Part shown: positions 1 to 34,200 of the stretch, one piece after another
How the letters are laid out: every line of letters starts with the position of its first letter
How positions within the stretch are numbered: position 1 is the stretch's first letter
NCBI GenBank assembly: GCA_964019055.1
Contig: OZ025212.1
Coordinates: forward strand, 12,119,391 to 12,183,390
DNA: 64,000 bases
DNA from: Anthopleura xanthogrammica
Taxonomy: Eukaryota > Cnidaria > Anthozoa > Actiniaria > Actiniidae
Reading direction: 5' to 3'
Made by a program: the position numbers and the translations under genes
Notes under the pieces: model-generated
The model's input: only the letters and a program-made list of their open reading frames with translations
Told to the model about the DNA's origin: nothing
Databases searched by the model: none

Positions 1-22180
<22,180 letters not shown>

Positions 22181-22215
22181 TTCTTGGTCGGTGCACAGTA
22201 AGAGAACTACGATGC
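22181..22215 (-). promoter_or_regulatory. Gene A 5' leader segment conserved with gene B
   Basis: The bases just before the ATG read TGTGCACCGACCAAGAA in A and TGTGTACCGACCAAAAA in B (43197-43215). This shared leader supports both starts and suggests the 5' UTR was duplicated with the gene. No TATA box can be placed with confidence. Confidence 0.4.
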
Positions 22216-22404
22216 CTTTCCTTTGAAAGTTTAAACTAAATATTTGGTACATGAACGCTTAAATTGCTCAATAACCCGTTACTAATTAAAGACCTTTTTT
22301 GTTGACAATAGGAAAGAATTTTATTTGACTATTACATATAAACAAGCATTTTTTGTTTATTTGCTTGATTCACAGCACGGGTTGAAATCACTCTGTTGGC
22401 CAAT

Positions 22405-22615
22405 AGAACCTTTTAGCTCAGTTGGGCGTAATGTTTACAGACCACATGATTGTCGTTCCCTTGAGAACAAAGTTCATTGATTGAAATTGTATCCATTTCC
22501 ATGTGCGGTCTTTTCATGCGCAACAGAAAGAAGTTATACTCTTGGGAATGCCACGTGATCTGAATTTGGAAAATATTACGGCATGACACCCGACCCAAGC
22601 TAAACGGGTGTATTT
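22405..22615. mobile_element. MITE family 2, diverged copy
   Basis: Resembles 35988-36187 and 51060-51259: TTGGGCGTAATGTT at one end and a CACGTGATCTGAATTTGG block near the other, with the ATTGTATCCATTTCCATG centre. Upstream of gene A. Confidence 0.55.
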
Positions 22616-22721
22616 TCATGGTTGCGGCTAAGACAATTGATAACCAATCATAGTTGCAGCAGTGTTCCCAGTGGAATTAAAATCTTGTCCTACAATCTGC
22701 TTTAAAGAGCGCAGCAAGAAT

Positions 22722-23080
22722 TACGAGTTATTATTAGTTAGATGGTATTTTCAAAAGACAGTAAACAATTAAAACAATTACCAGCACGTTTGGTTGTTTT
22801 GCCGCCGGCCCTCGTATAACCCAAATTTCGCGTGGTCGGACGGCTGCTTTTGTTTTGAAAGATAAAAACGTTCACTATTAACTGGGCAACAAGACTTTTT
22901 TAACAGGTTTTACCATGGAATTACCTTATTGAATATTTTCTAAAGCATTGATTAGTAGTTGCGTCAGGGCCGGCAATTTTGTCCACTCGTGCTTTGCGCG
23001 CCGGGTTCACCGCTCAGCTGGTACGAGTTATTATTAGTTTTATTGTATTTTCAAGAGACAGTAAACAATTAAAACAATTA
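22722..23080. repeat. 59-bp direct repeat pair upstream of gene A
   Basis: 22722-22780 and 23022-23080 share TACGAGTTATTATTAGTT and GACAGTAAACAATTAAAACA with few mismatches, 300 bp apart. It may be promoter-region duplication or the ends of a small element. Confidence 0.75.
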
Positions 23081-23937
23081 AAAAAAAAAATTAACGATCA
23101 GAGTTTTAAATTCTGGGATATTCTAGCTAAATATAAGTCACATATTGTTGAGCTTCTTGGACATGGCAACGGTAACTAAGGGGAGTCGAAACCATGAACT
23201 AAACCAATAGCCTTGGGCTATTTTTTTTTCCGTCATGTTTTCAAAGCTGGATCCAGAACAGTGCGAAACATAACGTAAAAGCAGGATTTTTCATTCTTCG
23301 TGCTGTTTGTTAAACAATGATAAATCTTTGTTTTTATACTAAAGGTAAGGCAATGCGAGCGCGCAAATAGACCATGCTAACATCATTTGCGCAATTTTCA
23401 AAAATCAAATGCTTACCTCATTGGGAAATTGTTTTGTTACTAACTCGAGGATCAGCAGTAAACAAGTAAATATGCACAGTTGCATTTCCTTTTTTTAAAG
23501 GTTACAGTGAGTTGGAACAAATCCAGGAAGGAGGGGTGAGCTTTGAGTGTTGCATTGAGCACACTACGGAGACGCTGGCGCTGCTTGTATTAATGTTTAT
23601 CGTATTATTCTTATTCTTATTTCTTTTTTTTCTTTTTTTTTCTTTCCTTTTTTTTGGGGGGGGGGGGGGGGTGGCCTTTGCCGGGACCTTCCGAGTCCGT
23701 TTGTTGTCCCCTCACTTACATTAACTGTTGTATTGTTGAATTTATCTACTTTTTTTTTCTTTTTACTTGTCATTATTTGTTATTCTAAGTGGAAGCCTCT
23801 AATTGAATAAATAACACTGCAAACCCAATTTGTTGTCAGTAGTGAGTGCATTTGTATTTTTTCTTTGCTAGTATAGGGATGATAAAATTCAGGAAAAAAA
23901 GGCTAAAACCACAAAAGAAGCTAGTAAGTCAGTTTGA

Positions 23938-23998
23938 CACACAGGCAGACAGACAGACATAGGCAGACAGACAGACAGACAGATAGGCAGACAGACAC

Positions 23999-24039
<41 letters not shown>

Positions 24040-24043
24040 AAGA
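23938..24043. repeat. CAGA microsatellite (A-B intergenic)
   Basis: Imperfect CAGA/GACA repeats of about 105 bp. Next to it is an inverted repeat. Confidence 0.9.
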
Positions 24044-24093
24044 TATCACTTTTATTTCAACACGGCCGTGTCACTCTACCAATGTTAAACACA

Positions 24094-24314
24094 TAGAGTC
24101 ATTCAAATAAACCTGGGCAGTACTAATTAATGAATTAAAAATAATAAAATGCTACACGTTAAAAAAATCTCTTTATTTAAGTGTCTAGTCATTCTAGCGC
24201 TTTCGCACTAATAGGGGACACTTTTCATTTTTCACTACCACTACATTTAGTACTATTTGTCTTCTTTTGTTCCTTTCAGCTAATTATGCCCAGGTTTATT
24301 GGAATGACTTTAAA
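24094..24314. mobile_element. Probable MITE in A-B intergenic region
   Basis: Arms AATAAACCTGGGCA (about 24106) and TGCCCAGGTTTATT (about 24288) in longer imperfect inverted repeats. Confidence 0.55.
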
Positions 24315-24971
24315 CGTTGGTCTACCTAGAGGCCGTTTAAACTGACCAAAGAACTTATTTCAACGAAGTTAGATACCAAAAACTTACACTGAATCTTATC
24401 AAGATCGCTAAGGATCACAGGGGCTAGACTTTTAGTGGAGATAAATGAAATGTTTGTTTATTATTCTGTAAACATGAATACAGGGATCAGTTTTAACGTT
24501 AACTACGTGAAATTTCGTGCACATTCACAACCGGCCCTTATAACGGCCATACTGTATTTACTCTTTCAAGCGCCGCCATTAAATGAGCGCTTCTCCGAAT
24601 AAGCGCCGCAACCGAAACACTAAAAAATAGAGACCACAGCAGCGGTTTATCGAGTGAATTTACTAAGGACCAACATCTTGGTTCAATCATTAAAAAAAAT
24701 TATGTTTATATTTATTCATTATTGCTTTTTTAATGTTTTTGTAGTTTTTGATAAATGATGTTCGTCTACTGATTTGTCGTATGTAATTACGCGAGTTGTT
24801 TCATTCAAAATACATTGCTGACGTGTTTGATTGCTTGGAAATATAAAACTTAGACTGGAAAATTAATGGTTGTGAGAAACGTATTGTACTTCTAAGTGGT
24901 GATGTCCAACAATGTTGGGCCATCGCCATGGATAGTATATTACGCTGCACGGTGATTGGTTGGCATGGCTA

Positions 24972-25145
24972 TAAGCTAGTTCAAAGTTTAAGAATCGTTT
25001 TCAGTGAGCATGAGATTTTATCCCAAATTTCTCACCTTTTTTTGTTTAAACCTTCTTTTGTTTTTAATTAAACAAAAGAAGGTGAGAAATTCGGGATAAA
25101 ATCGCATGCGCACTGAAAACGATTTTTAAACTTTGAACTGGCTTA
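24972..25145. mobile_element. MITE family 1, full copy a
   Basis: 174-bp inverted repeat with ends TAAGCTAGTTCAAAGTTTAA and TTAAACTTTGAACTGGCTTA, a short AT-rich loop, and a TA duplication on both sides (24970-24971 and 25146-25147). Tc1/mariner-type MITEs insert at TA; that assignment is inference. It lies just past the gene B stop. Confidence 0.78.
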
Positions 25146-25257
25146 TACGATGTCGTCAGTTATAAGGCGATACCGTGACCATGTGTATGTGTGTGTTGTG
25201 ATTATAGTCCAGCGATTTTCATTTACACATTAATTGACTTGATCGATTCATTCACGC

Positions 25258-25291
25258 TTACTCCTCTACTGCACCAAGATTCTTAGCTCGG
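25258..25291 (-). CDS. Gene B exon 22: short cytoplasmic tail and stop
   Basis: 34 nt. Encodes [11 protein letters not shown] then TAA at 25258-25260. Acceptor GTTGCAG follows a T-rich tract. No ITAM, ITIM, PDZ or kinase motif is evident. The gene C tail differs (RRSKKRDEKE). No clear AATAAA lies close downstream; an AATTAA variant about 25 bp past the stop is only a weak candidate. Confidence 0.83.
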
Positions 25292-28200
25292 CTGCAACAA
25301 AATAACATTAAAAAACTAAGATGTAATAAAGGAAGCTATTTTCCGTTCTGAGGTTGAGAAAGGGACTGGGGCCTAGTGTAAATATTAATCTAATTAAGAA
25401 TTGATCCTCATCACAAAAATATCATAATAATATTAGTATTATTACCAAGTTTGAGCAAGTTTGGTTGAAAACTTACTGAGTGGCAAGCTTTTAAGTTTCG
25501 CAAAAAATAAGCGAGATTATATAAGGCTTGAGAAAAGCGTCCCAAAAACCATACATTCTATCTTATTTTTAATTAAAAATTGATCCTTATTACTTTTGTG
25601 AAACGAGAAGGATTATTATTAATTGTGTGTTTGAACTTGTTTGCTTACCGTAAGAGATAGCAAACACAGCTGATGAATAATATAACAACCAGAGCCATAA
25701 ATCCACCAGCAACTCCAATAATTATTAAGAAATTACGCCGTCTGACGAGAAGTTCTGAAAAATTAATGATGAAGAAAGTCCATTTGCTTAAAAACTGAGC
25801 GTCTTGCAACAACTAAGTAATGTTTCTCCTTGCCCTCTTCAGATTAAATACAATTTTATTACCTTGTGCCTGCTGCTCCGTCATGCGATCTGGAAGATCC
25901 AAAAATAGTTTATTTATTATGAATCAGCTGTCATCAGTGATTGATGGAGTCATGATAGATAGGTGAAAAGAGGGAAGGTTGCAACGATAGATGGGTGGAT
26001 GGGTGCGTGTATATGGATGGATGGATGGATGGAGAGAGGGAGGGAGAGAGGGAGGGAGGGAGCGAGGGAGGGAGGGATGGATGGATGGATGGATGGATGG
26101 AGGGAGGGAGGGAAGGATGGATGGATGGATGGATGGAAAGATGGATGGATGGAGGGATGGATGGAGGGATGGATGGATGGAGGAATGGATGGATGGATGG
26201 ATGGATGGATGGATGGAGGGATGGATGGATAGAAGGAAGGAAGGAAGGAAGGAAGGAAGGAAGGAAGTATGAATGGATTGGTTAATTGAATTGATTGGTG
26301 AATTAAGAATGGATGGATGGAAAAGTGGTTAGATGCAGGTAGGTGGGTGGATGGATGAATGGACAAAAGAATGAATGAGTGGAAAGATAAATTGATGAAT
26401 GGGACGACGGGTAGATGAATGTGGAGTGTCACTCAATCGCCCTTACTTGGGTCATTGTCCTTGATGGTGATGAGTGTACATTTGTCTCCTGAAGTAAGAG
26501 TCGTAGGGATATGAGATCCAATGATGACTGAGAAAGTCTCATCGTCTTCGTTGTACTCGTCATCGACCAGATCGACGCTTAACGTCATGTACACTTGACT
26601 TGGAAGAAATGTTTTGCTGACTTTGTTTTGAGGCTTGTAGTCAGATTTATCAAACGCTGTTCCGTCTTTTGTACTAAACCTGTTGTAACAAAAATACAGT
26701 TTGACAATTTAAAACTGCAAAGTCATTCAAGTGTAGATCAAAATGAGAAGTAATCACGGTCGTACCAGATAGGTGAAGCTTTGTTTAGAACACCTTCTCT
26801 TTTCAAAGTAAAATAGACGGTTTTGTTGCCCTCGCTGACCTCGATACTCTGGTTAGCACATCTGATGAAAGCTACAAAAAGATGTACAAAGTAAATGACA
26901 TTCTCAAGAGAATAACAACAACAACAACAAACAATAATATGCAACAACAACAAAAAAAAACATCAAGAAAGGCTGATTATGTTGGAGTTGATACTGTATT
27001 ATAACCAAAAAACTTAATGACAATTTCGCATTTATTTATTAATTTATTCATTATTTATATGAAATTTATTCTATTTGATTATGACAGTTTTTTTGTTAAA
27101 TTCTTCAAGATGGCGACTACGAGAATCATCAGCATCGTCATTGTCTGTGCCGAAGCTGCAGACCTGTAGAATGCATCGCGCACTTAAAATAAAAAAAAAG
27201 ATCTATGCACCCTTCCTAAACTTAAGATGACCTCAATCTCCCGGTCAGTCACATCATGCGCTCAAGGCACCGTCGTACTTACTGTCATCATTGAGAATAG
27301 TAAAGTCGGTACCAGGACATATCATGTATACTCGGTCATCTGATGACGTCACAGATAAACGAAATGTCTCGTCAGGTTCCAGGACGTTATCATTCACAAG
27401 CACAATATTTTCTTTTATGCTGGTCTGGTGAGGTGCAAACGTTAAGGTCTTATCAATGGCGGTGTAGTCTTCACCAGCCTTGGCGGAACCATCGATCGTT
27501 CGGATTCTGAAAAAAAAAAATGCACAATCATCATTCTCCATGAAAACGTTTTTCTCACAGCTTTCGCTAACTGTTAGGGACCAAACGGACAACTGAAAAA
27601 TGGAATACTTCCTGGAAAAAAAAAGTTTTAACAATTTACTTCATTGCACTGACATTAGTTAAATCCTGTGACAGTGTAACGTTCAGTTGTATGATCGATA
27701 TAAGGGCACTAGGGCAAAGCCGTTTTGTGAATTTGTAATAAATGTTACATGTTATTGTACTTATCTGTTGTTCTGTAGCTCGGAATGAAGTGTCATTCAG
27801 TCTATTTGACCTTCTGTTGTAGTCCTCTGAAGGACCACGAATTTGTATCATTCGAAAAGTTCGTTCACATTCGAATCTAGAATATTCATGCTCTACTCAG
27901 CCAAAGTTAGTTTTTATTAATCTTTATTAAGTTAATCAAATTCGCCTTTCGTAAGGTCTTAATTAAGTGCTTGTCTTCTTTTCACACCTAGGTGATAAAT
28001 GTGGTCATAATGAATAAGGGTAAGATCAGATCATACCTCATTGTGTGGTTGTATTGTAGCGATCCTTCTCGCGTGAACTCCATGAGTACAGGACCTTTGT
28101 TCTCGTAAACACTCTGAAATCCCCTTCGATCTCTGCAGAATATGTTCACTGAAATGAAAGTATTCAAAGATCAGACAGGCAGTTCATCGGTCGATTCATT

Positions 28201-31200
28201 CTTTAACTGAGACAGTCGATCAGTTTGTCGGTCAATCAGTCAGTCAGTCAGTTTTTCAATAAATCAGTCAGTTAGCTTGTCAGTCAATCAGTCAGTCAGA
28301 TGCTTATTTGACTGACTGACTGGCTTTTACCCTTTTACCTTTTTTCGTCTTTTTTGTCTCACAACATACATTAGATCATTTCCACACGTTTGTCATTAGT
28401 TTCTTTTGCTAGGCACACAGATATCGCTGGTATGCTTCTCTGTCGTCAGTTAACTCTCTAGGGACTGAATGAAAACGGTCTATACAAGACCCGTAATTTA
28501 ACTAACATTTTGTTCAAAATAACCGATACACTACTTACCGTCATTGCTGGCTATAGTTACAGTAGAAGTCTTACAGTCTGGGAACACGGTACTTCCATCA
28601 ACCCCAGTCAATGAAAGCTGGAACGTCTGATCATCTTCTACAAGTTTATCGTTCACTATATTTACTGAGATATTTTTTTCAATCTCTCCATTAGAGAAGT
28701 TCAAGCGTTGGCTAAGAATCGGTTCTGTGTAGTCCTCTGGAGTAATGGCAGTTTGTGGTGAAGTGTTTATGCTATAATAAAATCAAGTAGTATTAGCAAG
28801 CGATGTATGCCAAAATTCGTCACGTGATTACTGATTTCCCGCTAGTTTTCCTGTCACGTGATCATCGTGTGCAAAAATCAAAGGGTTCCGTTCTTGGGCC
28901 TTTGTAGTAAAAAAAAATCAGTAGGTTTGTTGCAGGGCTATACTCGAGTTTATTCTGTACTCACATAACAGAAGCGCTTGACATACTGATTTCTCCTGTT
29001 CTTCTGATCGTCAAGTTGACAAATTTATCGTGTTCTTCGTAGACTGTAGCCGTCGTTCTTGTGAAGCAAAAGGTATCTTGAAATTTAGAAAAATTATTAT
29101 GAAAATCAAGTTAAGTATTTTTTTTATCAATGGTACGCCAGGTTGGCCTCGTTGGTTTGGCATTTTCTGATTTCTCGCTTTTTTCTTTCTTTCTTTTTAT
29201 TTTTCACATAAATGCTGGTTTCTCGATAAGATGTGTGTGTACTGAAACTCGGCTTTAGCTAAGAGTAGCACTTAAATTTACAGCAATATAAGTACTAATA
29301 TACTGAGTTTGGGTTCCCTGTGGTAAATAGCTGTCCCAACTGGATTAACTGGCGCCTTATTCACTATATGTTTTTGTTCTTTTCTACAAACGCAGTACTT
29401 ACTATCATCGTCATTTATAGTAACAACATAACTTGTTGTATCGTTGAAGGTGACACCAGCATCGGTGGTGTTCATGGAGATGTTGAATGTTTTGTACTCT
29501 TGTTCGCCCCACGTATCGTTGGTCACAGGAATGATATGCTCTTTGACCTCTTCGTAGGCTGTAAAGACGATTACATCACACTGTGCTTCTACTGCTGGGT
29601 AATCATGCAGTGGAGAGACTGAATCAGAACTTCTGCATAGTCTGTAAGGGAAAGAGAAAATCAGCTTACTATAAACAGAAATTTTGAACAAGTCTTGACT
29701 AAGAAGTTGAATAGAAATACACGGAAAGAGGAAATAACAGACCAATCTCCAAAATACACACAAACGTGTGTAAATTTGTAAATTTTCAATAACAGTTTTC
29801 TCGGCCAATCAGGTGCGGATCCAGGGGTGGTGAGTGGTGTGACTAGTCACCTTCCTTTTGCACAATAAAATAAACTTTCACTCGGTTTACTTCAAGCTGT
29901 TAAATATAATTTCCATAAATTTGAGACGCGGGCAGTTTTTTCACTATTTCCCTTCCTTTTATAGGCTACCTTTCGTAATGATGCGAGGTAGCCTGTAATA
30001 ATTATCCTGGATCCGCCCCTGCCAATATAATACTTGCAATAATGAATCTTTGTAGGGTTACTAAAGTAAAGATGCTATTTCTAGTGCTGGTATTGGTTTT
30101 TAATTTTAATTTATAATTTTGGCAAAGCGTCAGTTGGTACTGCACAACCCTTACCCTACAATGTGGGTGTCTTCAAGCACACCAACACGACAAAGTCGAA
30201 CTGTGTAGGACCCAACGTTTTCTTCTATAGTAGTTGAATATCCAGGACAGAAGTACACATACGCTGTGAAAATTGATATAGTTTGACGATAAGCTCTGCA
30301 TAAAATGATTTCATAACTGAAATAGGAGATATCTGTCGTAGTTTTTTTTTTTATGAGTTTATTTTTTATGTGCACCTCAGGCGGTGTGTGCTGCTAATGC
30401 GCCACCTTTCACCGGCTATGGTCGTCTGATTCACCATCACATTTGAGTAGAGTTGTTTGACCATTCTCCCTTGCGCTTTAGGGTCAGGCTCTTATTCCGC
30501 AAAACCAACTACCTATATCCTTCTTTGAAATTCCAACCAAATTGGAAAAACTTAGCAATACTTACTGTCATCATTAATGATATTTATCTGTACATCACTA
30601 CAGGATGGATCAACAACCACTTTTGGGTCAGAAGTGTTACAAGTAACTGTGAAACTTTCATTTCCCTCTACCACTCTGTCATTTGTGAGAACGACAGAAA
30701 AGTTTTTAGTCACGTCATTGAGTGAAAAAGAAACTGTTGCTGAAATTTGGGATTGGTAGTCGATCGGGCTGAAAGCGGTAACATTCGCAGTGCTGCACCT
30801 AAATCAAATGAAACACGAATGAATCAATATCATACAATAAACTAAATATCTAAAATTAAACATGTATTGTCTATTTATTTATTGCTAAGATTGCTGATAA
30901 GCATATCTTAATTTGGTCTAAACTTAGTGCATTATGTCTTGCGCTGTTTGCACCAAAGCTAGATCAGGATGCACTTTGGTTTTAATGGACTACTTCGACG
31001 ATAAATTATCCGACATCTTTGTTTTGTTTTGCTCCCCCCCCCCCCCTGAACGCCCCATAATGCCTTGTGATTCAAGATGTAGAAAGAATTACTGATACCA
31101 CGTGGGAAAAAGGAAGTGCTTGCCACTTAACCAGCATGATAGGGCAAGAGAAAGCCATTTTTTTACTTCATCAAGTTCTACACATGTCTACCCCTGGCTT

Positions 31201-34200
31201 TTCGTACACGTTCCTTTCATTAATTTAGATTCAAGATGGCCGACTTAGAAGTAGTCTATTAAGAATAGGCTTAAGGAGATACATTTGATGTTTATCTGTG
31301 TACGTACAGAATATCATTAGCAGTGACTGTAGTTGCTCCAGTTCTGCCCAGTCTCACAATAGCAGGACCATCGGCTTCCTTCAAAGACGCACCTTGGCAT
31401 GTAACATTTACTAAAAAATATCACAAAAAGTAACTAATATCAATACTGATGATAAAATACTTTTATTCTTGAAAAACTCAAAGGTCTTATTACGAAGTCC
31501 GTTTTCCATTTTTGGTTGAGCCATGCCCTGATTTCACTGATATAACACCGGTTATAACATGGAGTCCAACCGACATAAAAGTTCATAATAAATTTACATG
31601 GGAAAACAAAGGCGGCAAAAATTACTATTTTACTGTAATTTAACCTGAAGTATTTTTGCTTGATTTTTCCATTCGCTTTCAATCAAAGGTTTTACCAAGA
31701 TCATATTCTTGTTTTGCACTTTTATTTAAGGTGGGCCCCCTGTGCTTTGATTAGCCAAGAAGTTGTTTCAGGATTCATAATGGTAATTTAACTGAGTGGA
31801 GTGCAATTTGGTCTGAAATCAAATGAGTGATTACAAAATTGCATGACCGCGTAGCGGGAGTGCAATTTGTTAATCATGAGTTTGATTTCAGACCAAAATT
31901 GCACGACACGAAGTTCAATTACCATTTAATTATATCCATTTTGAAATCAATACTATAAGAAGTTTTCAAATTTAAATCCATTTTTTCAACTTCTTCCATT
32001 TTCAAATAGTAAATCTCCTTTTTTCTCATTCTTTTAATAGGCTTTTGTCTTCCGTGATCTGATTGGTCAAATTTTAGATTTTCTGTAATTTCATTGGCTC
32101 ATCAAAACAGTGCGATTTAAAACTCAAAATAGTGCGATTCGTGAATAAATCGCACTGCTGAGAGCCAATCAGATTACAGGATTGGCTTTTGATTTCAAAT
32201 TGGATATAATTAGATAGATCAATTGTGATGTTTGATTTTGATGCGTTAAAGAAAAGTTTTCTTAGACTTTTATTTTAGCAAATAATTTTTTTCTGAGGGA
32301 ACAACTGCAGGAACAGTACACATGTTGTAGAAAAAATATATCTGTAAAAATAGTCCCATACTGCGAAACATATTTTGCAACAGGATATTGAATAATAAGA
32401 ATAAATAAGATAATAAATATATAAATAAATAAATAGAAAATAGAGCATAAATATGGCATAAATATCAGTCATACCATCATCACTTATCAGCTTGATAATT
32501 CTTTCAGATTTCCCGGTCCTCACATTGCTTGACCCAACCCCTGATATCGTAACATTGAAAGTCTCGTCATCTTCTACTAGTCTGTCATCCACCACTGTAC
32601 AAGCTGTTATATTTCTGCTTATTACGCCTGCATTGAATTCGATCACACGGGGGCTTGTACCAATGCAATCTGCACTCTCATCAGTAGCGGTGAATTTGAG
32701 TTGTAGACTAAAGACAAAATAATGAATAATAAATAATGATAATCCAAAACGCTAATTATCTGATTTTCGCTCTCCTCGACACTCCATTTATTACTCGTCA
32801 AAATCACAGCTGTTTTACATAAATGATTACATGGCAAAATACCATAAGGCGATATTGGTGGTTAAGATAAAGATGATGATCTGATGATGGATAATGATGA
32901 TGAAACGAATAATTGTATAAAATCTGCTTTCTATTGGTATTTTTTCTTTTGTTTTTCTTTTCGCGCAAAACTGGCTTTTTCTTTTTCATGCCGCATTTGT
33001 GTTCCCCTCAGCTTTCACTTTAATAGTTTATTTACTTTAACATTGTTTTTGCCGTGATTTGCTAATTTTTGAAATGGAATTGATCCTAAGCCGACACGGA
33101 ACAAACACAATGAAGCAAGCACGAAAATCTTATAGCCATATGTACTTTTTGACAAAAAGCTGTAAATCTTTATTTCTACGTCGTGATACGGGGAGTCGTT
33201 GACGAGTATCATCCCTAGCCCGAAGAGAATATTTGTGTATACCACACACAGCACACTCACTACCACTACATTTAATATTCTATGCATACAACTCTCAACT
33301 CACATGTTGATTTTAATTTTAGGGAGGGAAGAATACCCGAGAATACAGGAGAGAACAACACAATAACAATCATATGAATGGCACGCTGGCCTCGAAACAC
33401 CGTCCCCAATAGTAAACTCGGACATTGGTAAGAGGATGATGCATTAGGAACATAGACCACCCATGCCACCCATGTATCTTTGCACTTAACTTACCTGACA
33501 TTGGCAGCTACTGAAATGTCACCCTCTCTTTCTATAGTGACAGTAACATTACTTGGTGCAACACCTTCAGTCATTTTCATCTCAGCGACGTCCGTCAGGT
33601 AAAAAGTATCTGGAATAAAAGAAGGTCATGAATCATTAATTGGTCATTAGTCATTTTTTTATTATCTAGGCATTTCCTGCCATGTGCTGTCCTGTCGAAT
33701 CCTGACCCGTTTCGTTTTGTTTCTGCTCTGTTTCTGCTCTGTTTCTGTTCTGTTCTGTTCTTTTCTGTTTGGTTTCAATAGGCCCTTTTCAAATTCGTAA
33801 AATACCGCCGTGTTCCCGTTAACTACAGATTCATTATAACGCAGGGTTAACCTCGATTTTGTGTAGAATATTCATGTATCCAGTGTGAAGGTCCGTGGAA
33901 TTTCCAAGTGTTTGTATTGTTAAAGTTGTGCATTCTTTACTTTAACGTTGGTATTTATAAATGTTTTGCCACTGAAATGAGGCTAACCCTGCGTACTAGA
34001 TGATGAGTCTGTAATCATGGATCACAGCGGTATTTTACGAATTCGAAAAAAGGCTATTCTTCGTTTTGATTTCCTTGCTTTGCCTTTCTTATTTATATCA
34101 CAATTAATATCATATTTTTAACTTACAGTTGAAAAACATGGTTATACTGAGGATGTCGCCAGACATGGGCAGCACTATACTTACTATCGTTATCCTTTAA

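Larger units (their letters stand above)
22181..25257. other. Gene A to gene B intergenic spacer, 3.1 kb
   Basis: Contains gene A upstream DNA, MITE copies at 22405, 24094 and 24972, the 59-bp direct repeat, a G16 run near 23657 and the CAGA repeat. No credible ORF or RNA gene was seen. Confidence 0.6.

Noticed and set aside
23657..23672. G run as a G-quadruplex regulatory site
   Set aside because: A plain homopolymer run with no spaced G-tract pattern and no position relative to a mapped promoter; not informative.
25950..26432. Pro/Ser-rich and MDGW-repeat frames
   Set aside because: Produced by the GGAT/GGGA microsatellite in gene B intron 19.
27636..27851. Minus-strand frame of 71 codons, also at 47136-47351
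   Set aside because: Lies wholly in intron 16; its identity in B and C reflects the homogenised tract, not coding constraint, and it has no phase-compatible exon signals.
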